DNA of 64,000 nt from Lentinula raphanica (lineage: Eukaryota; Basidiomycota; Agaricomycetes; Agaricales; Omphalotaceae). Within the stretch, counting starts at the first letter, position 1; each line of letters opens with the position of its first letter. Positions 33,051 to 43,417 of the stretch are shown one piece after another. The notes below the pieces were generated by a model. The model was not told the DNA's origin. It did no database searches and saw nothing but the letters and a program-made list of their open reading frames with translations. The stretch covers positions 1,178,001-1,242,000 of the forward strand of contig JANVFP010000004.1 in NCBI GenBank assembly GCA_027919835.1, in the 5' to 3' direction. Position numbers and translations under genes: made by a program.

Positions 33051-34336
33051 CTACGGGTGGACCTTCTCTCCCACTTTTTCGGCTGTCCACTCTGGCCAGT
33101 GCTTCTTCCATTGAGGCTCATCCCACCTATCCACCTGATCTGGCTGCAGAAAGTAGTCGCCACCACCTATCCTGTTATCTAAGCCCTCCTTGACAGCACC
33201 CAGTGCCTGTCCATCTTCCACCGGGGCTTCACGGCGTTGAAATCGTTTGAGAGAGTTGTTTCCGTCAATAGCTATCATCATCCTGATAGGAAGGTCCTGC
33301 TCCCCCTGCACCTCATACTGGCAGCAAGGGCAGCTGTTAAGCATTCGCCAGTTGGGTGTTGCTCGGCCCAGTGCTGAAAGGACTTGGTTCCTAACCTCCA
33401 GCCATAGTCGGCTGTATAGGTCGTACACTGCAGAGAATTGCATGGAGAGGTTATTCTTGTACGGGACGCCATGGAGGTCCGAGATTGCATGAATGAAGGG
33501 CTGGACCCCTAAGCGGGGACATCGCATAAACAGGTGGTGGTAAAGCTCCATGGTCTCGGGGATTGAAGGGGAGGTAGCCAGACCGTATGTAGCTTGTGTT
33601 GTGAAAGCGATCTGAATGAAATACGGGAACTTCGCATGTTTGACACCCTGGGTAGGAACGTGAGTCCCCACCTACATAGAAGTCCAGCAAAAACATACCT
33701 AGTGTCGTCCAGACGTTGATTATATGATGCTCCTTTACCTGCCCCTCGTGTTGCAGGCCCCTACTGCAATGGTGACAAAAGCTGATATACGCCTCCACCA
33801 GGTCCGGCATCTGCTCATCCCATCGAAGCTGATCTGTAATTACTTTGCTTTTCCGACTTCGTCTATGGGTCAGCTCACTATAGCAGTGGGTCAGTTCAGC
33901 TGTAGTGTGAATGAGAGGGTGACACAAACAAATCTTGGAGGGCATCCTTAGTTTGAAAATACAGCAGCTGCTCCTCCACTGAGGCTTCTTCATCCTCCCA
34001 TTCCAATGAGCTCCGAGCTTCACCAACATCCTGATTTTCTGCCCCCCCATCCAATCCGGCGTAAACATCACACTTGTTATCCAGACCCATGAGTACCTCC
34101 GTGAACAGCTGGTCGTTTCCGTAATCGTGAGGCCGATATTGATCAGATGCAATCCAATTGCTCAGGATTCCCGCTGTGGTGGTAACTCGTTGAGCGGCTT
34201 TATTTTTTTGTTGCCTTTGGCTGGGGTTAAGTGCGGCGAGATGATGGATGCGCAGTTGAGAGTCGATATCGTCTAGAAGGGAGTGGGTGGGCTTGCGTGT
34301 GACCTTTTGACGCTGTGGAACTTTGGACTTCGACAC
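33051..34336 (-). pseudogene. KDZ transposase, N-terminal half only
   Basis: The first exon (34336 to about 33925) gives a basic start (MSKSKVPQRQKVTRKPT) and an acidic region. An acceptor CTACAG near 33900 leads to VEAYISFCHHCSRGLQHEGQ. A later frame (to 33051) encodes PETMELYHHLFMRCPRLGVQ, then SALGRATPNWRMLNSCPCCQ and IRMMIAIDGNNSLKRF. The Cys cluster followed by DGNNSLKR is the cysteine-cluster region that precedes the catalytic domain in Kyakuja-Dileera-Zisupton transposases. The protein stops at a TAG created exactly at the junction with the palindromic element, so the catalytic half is missing. It is divergent from the gene at 34415. Confidence 0.75.
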
Positions 34337-34414
34337 TCAAGGCATGGTAGCTTGAGGAATTCAACGTAACTTGAAGTTCACGATCAATGATGATGCCGGT
34401 GTGCCGGTGTGCCG

Positions 34415-36855
34415 ATGCCGAAGTCACGAGTTTGGAAAACAAAAGGAGCGCAGCTGAAACATTTGAAAAAAAAACTCTCTTTTCTTCTACCACCATCCCC
34501 TATGCCAGGTAAGAGGTTTCCCTTTCTTCTCCTACGCCATCGATGGACTGGGCTATCCCGATCATTGGGACGGCCAGTACTGCAGATTCATGAACCGCGT
34601 GGGCGCTTAGTACAACCTCGACCATTGAGGCAGTCAAGCGCCGGCGCCATTCATTTCCTTTGAATGAATTTTGATTGGATTCTTTTCAATTCAAACCCTG
34701 TTTGCTCACGCTATCTTGGTTCCCTCTAGTAACTTGCAATGGCAAGGATAGTAGTGGCCTTTCAAGGGCTGACACTGCCAGCCTGGCTCTGGAGGATTAT
34801 CGCTCTGTGGTTCTCAACAACTTCGACCTCTCCTCTCTGCTTCAACCGGTCCATCTCTATAACCTCGACAACGTTGACGACGACGACGAAGATGAGCCCA
34901 GCCTTCAACAATACAGCTTACGGCCTAGACCAACACCTACTCGCTCCTATCAGATAACAACGTTGGATAGACTGGCCACCTTTAGGCCAAAATCCCGTCC
35001 ATCCGTTCCAGTGCAGGGCCAAAAATCCTACGGCGTCGAAGCGAATCGAAGGTCTCGGAGGCTACAGAGGAAAAGAGATGAAGACAGGGCCAAAAGAGCA
35101 GAGAAGCGTTTTCTCACCCAGGTGCGGCTCGGCTGCTCAATCAAAGCTCATCAGCTATCCCATGTCCGCGAGACGGAATCCAAGGCCGTCAAGGTGGACT
35201 TCGATCTCAACGGCTCAATCGCTGAGGCGCCGACATGGACTGGGCTGCAGGATCAAGAGGAAGGGAGACACGTTACACTGGAGGCAGTCAGGAAGATGCC
35301 TGGTTTCCAAGTATTCGCTAATGATGGAAGGTGCGTACGGACTGCTTTCCTACTTGATCGGTAACTAACTTGCTTTCGTGCCAAAAAACAAATCAAAAGG
35401 AAAACTGCAGATAATGGGTTGAACGAGGCCATCCAGGCGTTTTGCGATAGCCAAGACGAGGAGATCAAACAAATCGCATCGGAATTCAAGACATCCCTTC
35501 TCAACGTTAAAAAACGAGTCGGTATTCATAGACGCTATAGGGAAAATCGAAAATCAAGCCTTTACAACGCACTGATGCACAAGAAGGCACAAGAAGATCG
35601 GCGTAAGATTATTCGAACCTCGGTCTAAGCCTTGTTTACTGATATCCTCATAGTAGCAGGTGTATCGATGCTGACGTTGAAGGAGAGACATGCCGCTATG
35701 GACGAAGATCAAGATATACAAGATATTTTGAATGAGCCTGATGGCGAAGAAGCTCTTCAAGCCATGGCAGATCTGAAGGCTCATCAGCAGGCTAAGATCA
35801 TGGGTGCCCGTTCTAGTTCGAAGGCCAATGACAACGACATCGTGAAAACCTGGGGTGATCTTGCTCAGCGGGTAAGTGTAGTATTCATTCTCCTCTTCAA
35901 CGCCTTGGTAACTCAGCCCCACTTAGGCAGAGAATCTATCTAAAAGGACCAGCGCTGCAACGTTCGGTTTCGTGTGCAGCTCTAAGGCAGGTCAAAACGT
36001 TACCCGTCAGTTTTTTGGTAACGGGCCTATCGAAGTTCAAGATGAGTGGGGCAGAGTTTGTAGAGGCTGCAGAGGCGTATTGCATCTACACCTCAAGCGG
36101 AAGGACCGCAAGTGGAATGGGGGTGAAGAGCATGCAGAAGGAGGCTTCAAAAATAATCGTACAGGGGCTTCATAAGTTTTTTTTAAAGAAAGAGCTCAGG
36201 ACGTTAGTTAACTCAACCTCTAGGCAATGTAACGGGAAATCCCAAGCTCAACATGGAGTACGACCACTACGAATACCTCATCGTCTACGAATATGGGGTG
36301 CAGCTAATGGGATGGCCTTCAGGTGTAGAGATGATCAGCCCTCACAAGCTGACTGCTCCAGATGCCATCAAAGTCTACCAGGCAGTGGAGTTCCGTTCCT
36401 GCCAATGGAGGAAGGTAGATGGGGTCAAGCTTCATCAGATCAAGAAGTCTATAGATGCCCGAATCAAGTCCAAGGAGCTGGCATTACCTGAATGTCGTCA
36501 ACAGGGCAAAAAGCGGCCAGCTCGTAACCAAGGGGGAGGCAGGACCACAAAGAAGAAGAGGCTCGCTACCGCTACAGCCTCAGTGGATAGGTCGAAGAAA
36601 ACAAAGTCAACGCGGTCAAAAAAATCAACCTCGAATCCAAAACGTCGCCGTATAGTTCACAGCGACGAAGAAGATTTTGAGATAGACAGTGGCAACAACA
36701 GCACCAACAAGGAGAACGACAGCGACAACGAGGACAACAGCAACATCAAGAACGACGGCAACAACGGCGACAGAGACGACAGAGACAACCGGAATAGCAA
36801 CAACAACGGCCACAACAGCGGCGATGACAATGACCGGAATCAGCTGAAGCTGTAA
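34415..36855 (+). CDS. Uncharacterised multi-exon gene next to KDZ transposase
   Basis: Proposed exons: 34415-34508 (basic start MPKSRVWKTKG), 34730-35330, 35400-35602, 35660-35871, 35927 to about 36169 and about 36224-36855; frames join through most junctions. Readable segments include NEAIQAFCDSQDEEIKQIAS, SSLYNALMHKKAQEDRR, MTLKERHAAMDED-like and AEFVEAAEAYCIYTSS, then EYGVQLMGWPSGVEMISPHK. The tail is Lys/Arg-rich then Asn/Asp-rich, suggesting a nuclear protein. Similar proteins (SLYNA...H..K, followed by a MGW-type motif) sit beside transposons in mushroom genomes as I recall, but I cannot name a function. A frame change near 36035 suggests decay or an assembly error. The stop codon lies inside the adjacent palindrome arm. 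Confidence 0.5.
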
Positions 36856-37885
36856 AAACTCCGCGAAGTAATCCGATAAGTCTCCACCACAGCTTCGCGA
36901 AGTAACAGGACTCGCTCTCGAAGCTCAACAAACCCTTCCGGGTAGGCCAGTAGGGCTCCGGGGGGTGCTCGGCTATTTAGTATATTTAATAATATTTAAT
37001 AATTCTTTTATTATTTAATAGGTATATTATAATAAATCTACTTTGCAAAGCTGTACTGCACTTCGCGAAGTGACTATGTTTACGGCAATCATGAAATCAG
37101 GTAAATTAGGGTTAGATCATTACATCATTGATTTCCTTTTTGGGTTATGATATTTTTGAATAGAAAAAAGCATAGAATTATATTATTGATCTTGAGGTGC
37201 TAAAACATGACAGAGGAAACCAAAAATAGCTACAATGAGGTATTGGCTACCTCAGGCACATCAAAATTGCCTAAAAAGGAAATTGGTCCAAAAATAGAAC
37301 TTGATCTCATCAGATAGCAAAAAATCTGAAAAAATCATAAAAAATACTCAAAAAATTCAGGGTTGCCTCGTTGGCCCTGAAAATGCAAAATAAAAAAAAA
37401 TACGCGACAAGTGTAAAAAATGTTATCACTCCAAATCATACTAAATCTAGGTATATATGATGTACATGCTATTTTCAGCACACCTAGTACGCTCAGACAC
37501 TTAGAATGGCTTATATCATTCAATATATTCAGCACACTCAATGCTTATTAAACTTAACACACTTGTTAATGAAAAACCTCAGGACGGTAGTAATGTATAT
37601 TATACTCAATACACTTAACACACACTCAACAATGAAAAACCTCAAAACAGTGTTCATGTGTGTTATACTTAAAACTCATAATACACTTAACAATGAAAAG
37701 TCTCGGAACAATACTAATGTATATCATACTCGACACACTTAACACACTCAACAATGAAAACCCTCAAAAAAGTGTTCATGTGTGTTATACTTAAAATACA
37801 TAGTACACTTAACAATGAAAAGTCTCGGAACAATACAAATCATATCATACTCAACACACTTTACAATGAAAAAACTTGGAACTAT
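36846..37885. mobile_element. Third, single arm of the palindromic element
   Basis: Begins GCTGTA...CCGCGAAGT, CCGATAAGTCTC and CTTCGCGAAG, like 24896 onward. It keeps the AT-rich block and the motif near 37400 (CGACAAGTGTAAAAA), then 55-60-bp tandem units, and ends inside the repeats at about 37885. It is more diverged than the two arms of the palindrome are from each other. It has no partner arm to the right, so it is a truncated or solo end. Confidence 0.75.
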
Positions 37886-38293
37886 CCGTTGCTTTCATTC
37901 TCAGTCAGGTATCATGCTCTATGAACATAAAGGCAACTACCGTCCTGTATGAAATTACTTGTATTAATGCCCTCCCTTCTCTGGCTTTATCAGAGTCAGC
38001 GACACTCACTGTAATGGGAGTGCACCAAGCAACACATGTCCACCACATCAGGATCACCAGGGGATGGATACACCACCACAGCGTTCACCAATTCTTCCCA
38101 TATGTCCTTCTCAACATCGCAAAACATGTGCATTCTTCGCAACCTCTGGTTTCATTCCATACCCACGCAGCATCAGTGGACATCGCGAGTGTCTTTCCAG
38201 CAGTCGATTTAGGATTACCTGGGTTTGGTGAAGTTTCATTAAGATGCTCCACGCATCCACACAGTGAATGGTCATATCTCCATATGATGGTGA

Positions 38294-38568
38294 GTGCAAC
38301 GTATAGTCAACACATTTATTCATAGCTTAAGAACATTAGAGAAACATAAGTGGTATCCACTTAACGAAATTGATTCTAGATTACACGGAAGGCTCGTGTC
38401 AACGTACGGTAGTTTTTTTCTCTGCGATGAAAGACAACAGATACTGATCAGTATTCCAGTGACATACAACGCATTAGCGGAAACAATACTCCTACTCGTT
38501 CACTCTGCGTCCAACCTCAACCACATCGTGCTAGCGTTATCGACAAACATTTCTGGCCATCCTCAGAC
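38294..38568 (+). pseudogene. Host-like ORF, 5' part, split by the chromovirus
   Basis: The frame reads TFIHSLRTLEKHKWYPLNEI and VYNALAETILLLVHSASNLN-like sequence (VTYNALAETI, LVHSASNLNHIVLALST) up to SGHPQ at the insertion site. Removing the element and one copy of its CAGAC duplication continues the same frame at 46178 without a break. Leu-rich spacing is reminiscent of LRR or F-box-type proteins, but no domain is certain. The upstream start is unclear. Confidence 0.45.
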
Positions 38569-39041
38569 TGTCACAGATTTCCTTATACTCCTATCCTTGA
38601 TCATTTATCTTATCTTTTTCCTATTTTATCATTTGATTATCAGTAGTAGTTTATTAGCTAAGCATCTCTGTGCCATCATCTTCTCATATGTACAATCACA
38701 CAGTAATATCAGGTTACTTGGCTACAGTAACATCAGGGTACCTGACTACAGTAATATCAGGTTACCTGGCTACAGTAATATCAGGTCACTTAGTTACACT
38801 GATATTAAGTTACCTAGCTACATTAATATCAGGTCACTTAGATACACTGATATTAAGTTACCTAGCTACATGGATATTAGATTACCCACTGTTCCAGAGT
38901 AGTATAAATACCCCTCTGTATTCCTGGGTATCCCCCCAGATTCAAGAACATCTTTTATCCTCTTGTGATCAACTTGTGCTCATACTCTGTCACTATCCCC
39001 AACCTTTGCAACTACAACTAGGTGAGTTCTAAGTTGTGATA
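38569..39041 (+). repeat. 5' LTR of the chromovirus
   Basis: 473 bp, TGTCACAG to TTGTGATA. It contains alternating short repeats (TACAGTAATATCAGGTTACC and variants, 38690-38890), a TATA box TATAAATA (38903-38910) and a predicted start at 38938, 35 nt downstream. Confidence 0.9.
38903..38948 (+). promoter_or_regulatory. Chromovirus LTR promoter: TATA box and predicted mRNA 5' end
   Basis: TATAAATA at 38903-38910 and, 35 nt after its first base, AGATTCAAGAA (38938-38948). These 11 bases are the exact complement of the sequence at 39044-39054 just inside the LTR, which marks them as the likely mRNA 5' end if the element self-primes. Confidence 0.65.
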
Positions 39042-39043
39042 GT

Positions 39044-39054
39044 TTCTTGAATCT
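39044..39054 (+). other. Self-primer binding site of the chromovirus
   Basis: TTCTTGAATCT, two bases (GT) after the LTR end, pairs with AGATTCAAGAA at 38938. The same 2-nt GT gap and 11-nt length occur in the Ty3-type element at the window start. No tRNA complement is seen. Confidence 0.7.
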
Positions 39055-39553
39055 TGCTTCTTGTGTGTCTGTTGTTGCTGTCAAGGACAACAGACACTTC
39101 TTTTTCTTTCTTGCCTGTTGCTGCTGTCAAGGGCAACAGGCAGGGACCTTTTGCAGGTTGTGCAGTCTGACTTCTTGTCATGGCTGTGGGGGCATCAACA
39201 CCTTTTTTGGTCCTGCTGGACTTTGAACACTGTTGCTGAAAGGGACAGTTGTTCTTGATTTGCCGGACCCTAGGCGTAAGGGGACTTGCTGTATCTTATT
39301 ACAACAAGACTGGTACCTTTGGGTAGGCCATGATCTGGTTCTTTTGAACTGGAGAAGACGGCAAGCCAGTTCTTGGGCAAGCACCAGGGAATGTGTAACA
39401 CATTCTCATTTGCTACATGAGGACATGTAGAGATCCCCCCACCCATCTGACATCAAGATCATCAAGACTTGCACACTGCAACTGGTTGCCTTTGTTTCTT
39501 TGTACTTGTCTGCTGAAAAGGGACAATGTACTTATGCCATTTTTTGCCAGACA

Positions 39554-40402
39554 ATGCCTTGCAAAATTATTCCCACTTTTCCCATGAAATATACTCCTTC
39601 CAATCGTCGTAACCATGTGTCTGTAATGGCTATGGATAAATCGACAGGTCTTTGGGAACGGATCACTATTCCCAAGGACAAACGGAAGAAGTATAATCAT
39701 GTTGGACGTCCCTCCTACACTGAAATCCCTGTTTATGCACCTGTGCGTAATCGCAAACTCACTCTCCTCCAACGCCTCCAAATCTCGATCTCTCACAAAA
39801 AATACCTCGCTAAGCTCCGTAAACGTCATCTTAAATACGTCGAGCGAGAGCGCCTGATGAACAGGCTCCATGACCTTCCCTCTGAGGATTATAATACCTC
39901 TCCAACCCATAAATTCTTTCCTGATCCTGTCTATGTTCCTCCTCCTCCTATTCCCTCTGATCTTCACTTCCAACGAATTCCCCTTGCTCAACGCCTTAAA
40001 GAACCCTCTCAACCCATATCTCCTGATACTTATCCTAAAGAGGATGCTGTCTTTAAGCGTATCAAGGAGTTTGAAGGTGTTCTGCAGGCTACCAAGATTC
40101 GTCTTGAGCCAATCTTCAGGGAGTTGAATGCAGAGGAGTGCAAGGAATTCAATGGACAGGTCTTTAGAATTTCCAATGAGGATCGAAATTCTCTTTGGGG
40201 ATGGTACAATGATTTAGAGGATTTATATCAGGATCTAGACAGAAGAGGACACCAATTAAGTAACAAAAATTGGAGAGAGATAAAAGGGATATGTACCAAA
40301 ATTGGGAAAGTCAATTTTCAGAGTCTGTATACTAGGCTTCCTGAAATTTGCAAGGAGCTATTAGACCTGAATATTGTACTTCCTGATGCAGCCAAAGCAT
40401 AA
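39554..40402 (+). CDS. Extra chromovirus ORF upstream of gag, unknown function
   Basis: 282 codons from ATG 39554 to TAA, about 500 bp inside the LTR and 97 bp before gag. The N-terminal half is basic (RRNHVSVMAMD, RNRKLTLLQRLQ, KKYLAKLRKRHLK) and followed by a Pro-rich linker (FPDPVYVPPPPIP). The C-terminal half looks helical (KRIKEFEGVLQATKIRLEPI, SLWGWYNDLEDLYQDLDRR). No zinc knuckle, protease or other known motif. Codons are not interrupted, unlike pol, so it may be under selection. Tf1-like elements usually have no such ORF. Confidence 0.6.
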   Translation: MPCKIIPTFPMKYTPSNRRNHVSVMAMDKSTGLWERITIPKDKRKKYNHVGRPSYTEIPVYAPVRNRKLTLLQRLQISISHKKYLAKLRKRHLKYVERERLMNRLHDLPSEDYNTSPTHKFFPDPVYVPPPPIPSDLHFQRIPLAQRLKEPSQPISPDTYPKEDAVFKRIKEFEGVLQATKIRLEPIFRELNAEECKEFNGQVFRISNEDRNSLWGWYNDLEDLYQDLDRRGHQLSNKNWREIKGICTKIGKVNFQSLYTRLPEICKELLDLNIVLPDAAKA

Positions 40403-40499
40403 TAGTCTTATATAGTCTGGCAAACATTTGTGTTTTTTCATATATTCATTTTTTCATATTATGTCTAAACAATAATCTGACTTCAAAACAACTAGAAAA

Positions 40500-41966
40500 A
40501 TGTCTTATACGCCTTTCACTCCTGTTGTTGAATTAGTTGATGACGGACAAGTTTGGTCCGATGCTGTCTCTCAAGGAATTGATATGGCAGCAATTGGATT
40601 TCAAACTGATGAACAGAAAAATCAGATTGGACGACTCCTTCGCAATGCTCACGAGGCTACTACCAATATTTCCATTGGATATATCAACAGAAATGTCAAT
40701 GGACTTGCTGATTGGATGAATCAGGCTTTTACTACAGCCTTCACCAATCAAGAGAACTTAACAAATGAAGTTCGTAGCCTTCGACAGATTGTTGAAACTC
40801 AGGCAGAACTTTTACGAGCTTATAAGGCACAGCTTGATAAGCTTCCTGCTGATGCTGGAGCTGGCCCATTCAGGGGTCCCAAAGTACCTGACCCACCAAC
40901 CTTCTCTGGAACAGACAACAAGATGACCTTAGAAGATTGGATGAATCAAGTCGCATTGTACTGCTCATCTCTAGGCATTGTGACAGATCATCAAAGAATT
41001 GTGACCGCTCTTACCAGGTTGCGTTCTCCTGCCACAAACTATATGAGAAAGTACTTTGATGACACGCGTTTGGGAAATGATCTGGGATCCTGGGACAACT
41101 TTGCTAATGAGCTCAATGCCATTTATGGTCGCCGTGATAATAAAGAAGGTGCTAAAAATGAAATCACACATCTTTGGACAAACAAGTCACTGGCTAGTAA
41201 GGACTTTATCAAATATGCTGAGCAATATCGCACTCTTGCACGTATTGTGGACTACCAAGATAGTATTCACATTGACAAGCTTCGTGACGTTATTTCACAA
41301 GAGTTGCGTAATGCACTTGTTGTGTTGGAAATTTCCGGAAAAACTCCTACTAAATGGGAAGATTATCTGGAACTTCTCCTTTTATCATATAAAGCCTTAC
41401 ATCCAGAAAAGACTAAAAGTGTAATATTTGGCACAGGCAATAATGCTAAAGGCAATGGCAGTCATGAACCAGATGCAATGGAGATAGATGCGGCAAAAAA
41501 GAGTAAAGGCAAAACCCCAGAAAAAGTTAATTCCCAGGAGCAAAAACAACGATATTGCCAAATATGCGCCGGAAAGGGCTTAAAGGCAAAATCGAAGACT
41601 CACAATACAGTGGATTGCTGGGATAAGCCTGGAAATGAAGGCAAAAGGCCAAATTTCAATAAAAACTTTTCATCATCTGCATCTGCATCTGGTCAAGGAA
41701 ACAAAGGGAAACAACCACCACCGAGTGATAAGAAATCATTCAAAGCGCGGTTGATGGAATTATTTGATGAACTAGACAGCCAAGAGCCAGCGCCCCCAGC
41801 TGTTGCTCTCAATGTCAATTCCACGAGCACCCCTGATATTAGTTTACCTGAGCTCGCTGCAAAAGGAGCAACTGCACATGTCAATGAAGTGCAGGCAGGA
41901 CCTTCTAAGTCATCGCGATGGGCTAGAAGTCAACAATACAAGGCGGATTTTCCAGAGGGACTGTAG
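40500..41966 (+). CDS. gag: Chromovirus Gag
   Basis: 488 residues. A coiled-coil-like segment (about 90-120, NEVRSLRQIVETQAELLRAY) is followed by a retrotransposon Gag domain (about 130-300, with LEDWMNQVALYC and WDNFANELNAIYG). A variant zinc knuckle near 355-376 reads CQICAGKGLKAK...HNTVDC, with a longer C-to-H spacing than the usual CCHC. The acidic tail leads to TAG 41964-41966, which lies within a hairpin. Confidence 0.9.
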   Translation: MSYTPFTPVVELVDDGQVWSDAVSQGIDMAAIGFQTDEQKNQIGRLLRNAHEATTNISIGYINRNVNGLADWMNQAFTTAFTNQENLTNEVRSLRQIVETQAELLRAYKAQLDKLPADAGAGPFRGPKVPDPPTFSGTDNKMTLEDWMNQVALYCSSLGIVTDHQRIVTALTRLRSPATNYMRKYFDDTRLGNDLGSWDNFANELNAIYGRRDNKEGAKNEITHLWTNKSLASKDFIKYAEQYRTLARIVDYQDSIHIDKLRDVISQELRNALVVLEISGKTPTKWEDYLELLLLSYKALHPEKTKSVIFGTGNNAKGNGSHEPDAMEIDAAKKSKGKTPEKVNSQEQKQRYCQICAGKGLKAKSKTHNTVDCWDKPGNEGKRPNFNKNFSSSASASGQGNKGKQPPPSDKKSFKARLMELFDELDSQEPAPPAVALNVNSTSTPDISLPELAAKGATAHVNEVQAGPSKSSRWARSQQYKADFPEGL

Positions 41967-41991
41967 AGGATAATGTCTGCGATCTACAGTC
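41946..41991 (+). promoter_or_regulatory. Candidate -1 frameshift site, gag to pol
   Basis: In the gag frame GAT TTT CCA; slipping back one base keeps TTT and opens pol (FSRGTVEDN). Seven nucleotides after the slip codon starts an exact 8-bp stem, GACTGTAG (41959-41966) pairing with CTACAGTC (41984-41991), loop 17 nt. The gag stop lies in the stem. Pol is open upstream to about 41928, so the frames overlap here. Confidence 0.6.
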
Positions 41992-43417
41992 AGGAAGTAG
42001 TATACCTAGTATCAGCACTGATAAAAAATCAGATAGAGTAGTTATGGAAGCTTGTTTAAATAATGTTGCTCGTAACAAGAAATCATCTTTCAGACTTTCA
42101 GTAACACTTTGGGTATACGGTTTTAAAGTGCAGGCCGAGGCTCTTGTTGACTCTGGAGCAACAACAAATTTCATTGACAAAAGATATGTTGAAAGAAACC
42201 ACCTGGTAACAAATAAGATAGCACAGCCATACCGAGTTTTAAATGCGGATGGAACGCCAAATGTTGCGGGAGAAATCAAAGAGTATGTCCGAGCATATGT
42301 CCAAATTGGTTCACATAAAACCATTCAGTATCTATATGTCACTCAGCTAGGTGACAAGGACATGATGATTGGATACTCTTATCTCTACAAGCACAATCCA
42401 GAAATAGATTGGCATTCAGGGGAATGGGCGTTCACCAGGTGTTCAGAGACATGTGCATCTAGAGCCCGTAAAATACGAGTTGATGAAGCTGGAGCTGATG
42501 AGCTTCACCTCGAACCAGATTTACCATGGGAATCTTCACTGGACAATTTAGGAGAAGAGGACATGGATAATCCTTACATTAACTGGATTGACATGCACAA
42601 TCCAGATGAGCAAAAACAAGCAGCAACTATTGCCGCTATGTTTGATGAAAAACATCTAGAAGAAGAATTTGTTGAGGAAGACGAGGATACCACTAAGTGG
42701 AAATCTCTTATACCCCCATGGTTATATGATTATGGTGACGTCTTCTCAAAGAAAAGATCAGAGCGGATGCCAGAACGTAAACCATACGACCATCCAATTG
42801 ATTTTGAGGAAGGGTCTACTCTTCCCAAACCATCAAAGATCTATCCACTGTCTTTAAAAGAAAGGAATTCTTTGGATGAATGGATTGATGAGGAACTTAA
42901 GAAAGGCTATATTAGACCATCTCAAAGTCCTATTGCTGCTCCATTCTTCTTTGTCAAGAAACATGATGGTTCTTTACGACCAGTCATGGATTATCGAGCT
43001 CTCAATGATATCACTGTTAAGAATCGCTATCCAATCCCTCGAATATCAGACTTAATAGACTCTCTCAGCCAGGCTTCAATCTTTACGAAGATTGACTTAC
43101 GCTGGGGATACAACAATGTTCGAATTCGGGAAGGGGATGAATGGAAAACAGCATTCATTACAAAGCGAGGTTTATTTGAAGCAACAGTCATGTATTTTGG
43201 ATTCTCCAATGCACCAGCTACCTTTCAGGCAATGATGAATGATATTCTCGGAGACTTGATACGTAAAGGAAAAGTAATGGTGTACTTGGATGATATCCTT
43301 ATATTTGGCAATGACAAAGAAGAACACAGGGAGATTGTTCGAGAAGTGCTGCAAAGACTTCGAGACAATGATCTCTATGCAAAAGCTGAAAAATGCTTTT
43401 TGAGCAGGACAGTATAG
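41948..43417 (+). pseudogene. Chromovirus Pol: protease and reverse transcriptase, frame broken at 43397-43401
   Basis: After the frameshift site (first ATG at 42044) come protease ALVDSGATTNFIDKRYV and a linker. The RT domain follows from about residue 225: PSQSPIAAPFFFVKKHDGSL, PVMDYRALNDITVKNRYPIP, FTKIDLRWGYNNVRI and the active site VMVYLDDILIFG. At the T run 43397-43401 one base appears missing: the frame ends 15 bases later, while the continuation (FEQDSIDYLGMIIS) is in the next frame. Confidence 0.9.

Noticed and set aside
36625..36931. Minus-strand Val/Ala-rich ORFs opposite the Asn/Asp-rich tail
   Set aside because: Complement of repetitive AAC/GAC codons; composition artefact.
31739..37885. 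Palindrome arms at 31739-33050 and 36846-37885 as the terminal repeats of the KDZ element between them
   Set aside because: The sharp shared boundary is the end facing the KDZ genes, the outer ends do not match each other, and the KDZ gene is truncated at the boundary; an inserted element fits better. Not fully excluded.
38690..38890. CRISPR-like spacing of TATCAGGTTACC repeats in the chromovirus LTR
   Set aside because: Eukaryotic LTR, degenerate alternating repeats and no unique spacers; simple tandem repetition.
41930..42044. Gag/pol frame change of the chromovirus as a third sequencing error
   Set aside because: The slip codon, 7-nt spacer and exact 8-bp hairpin, paralleled in the other Ty3-type element, favour programmed frameshifting.
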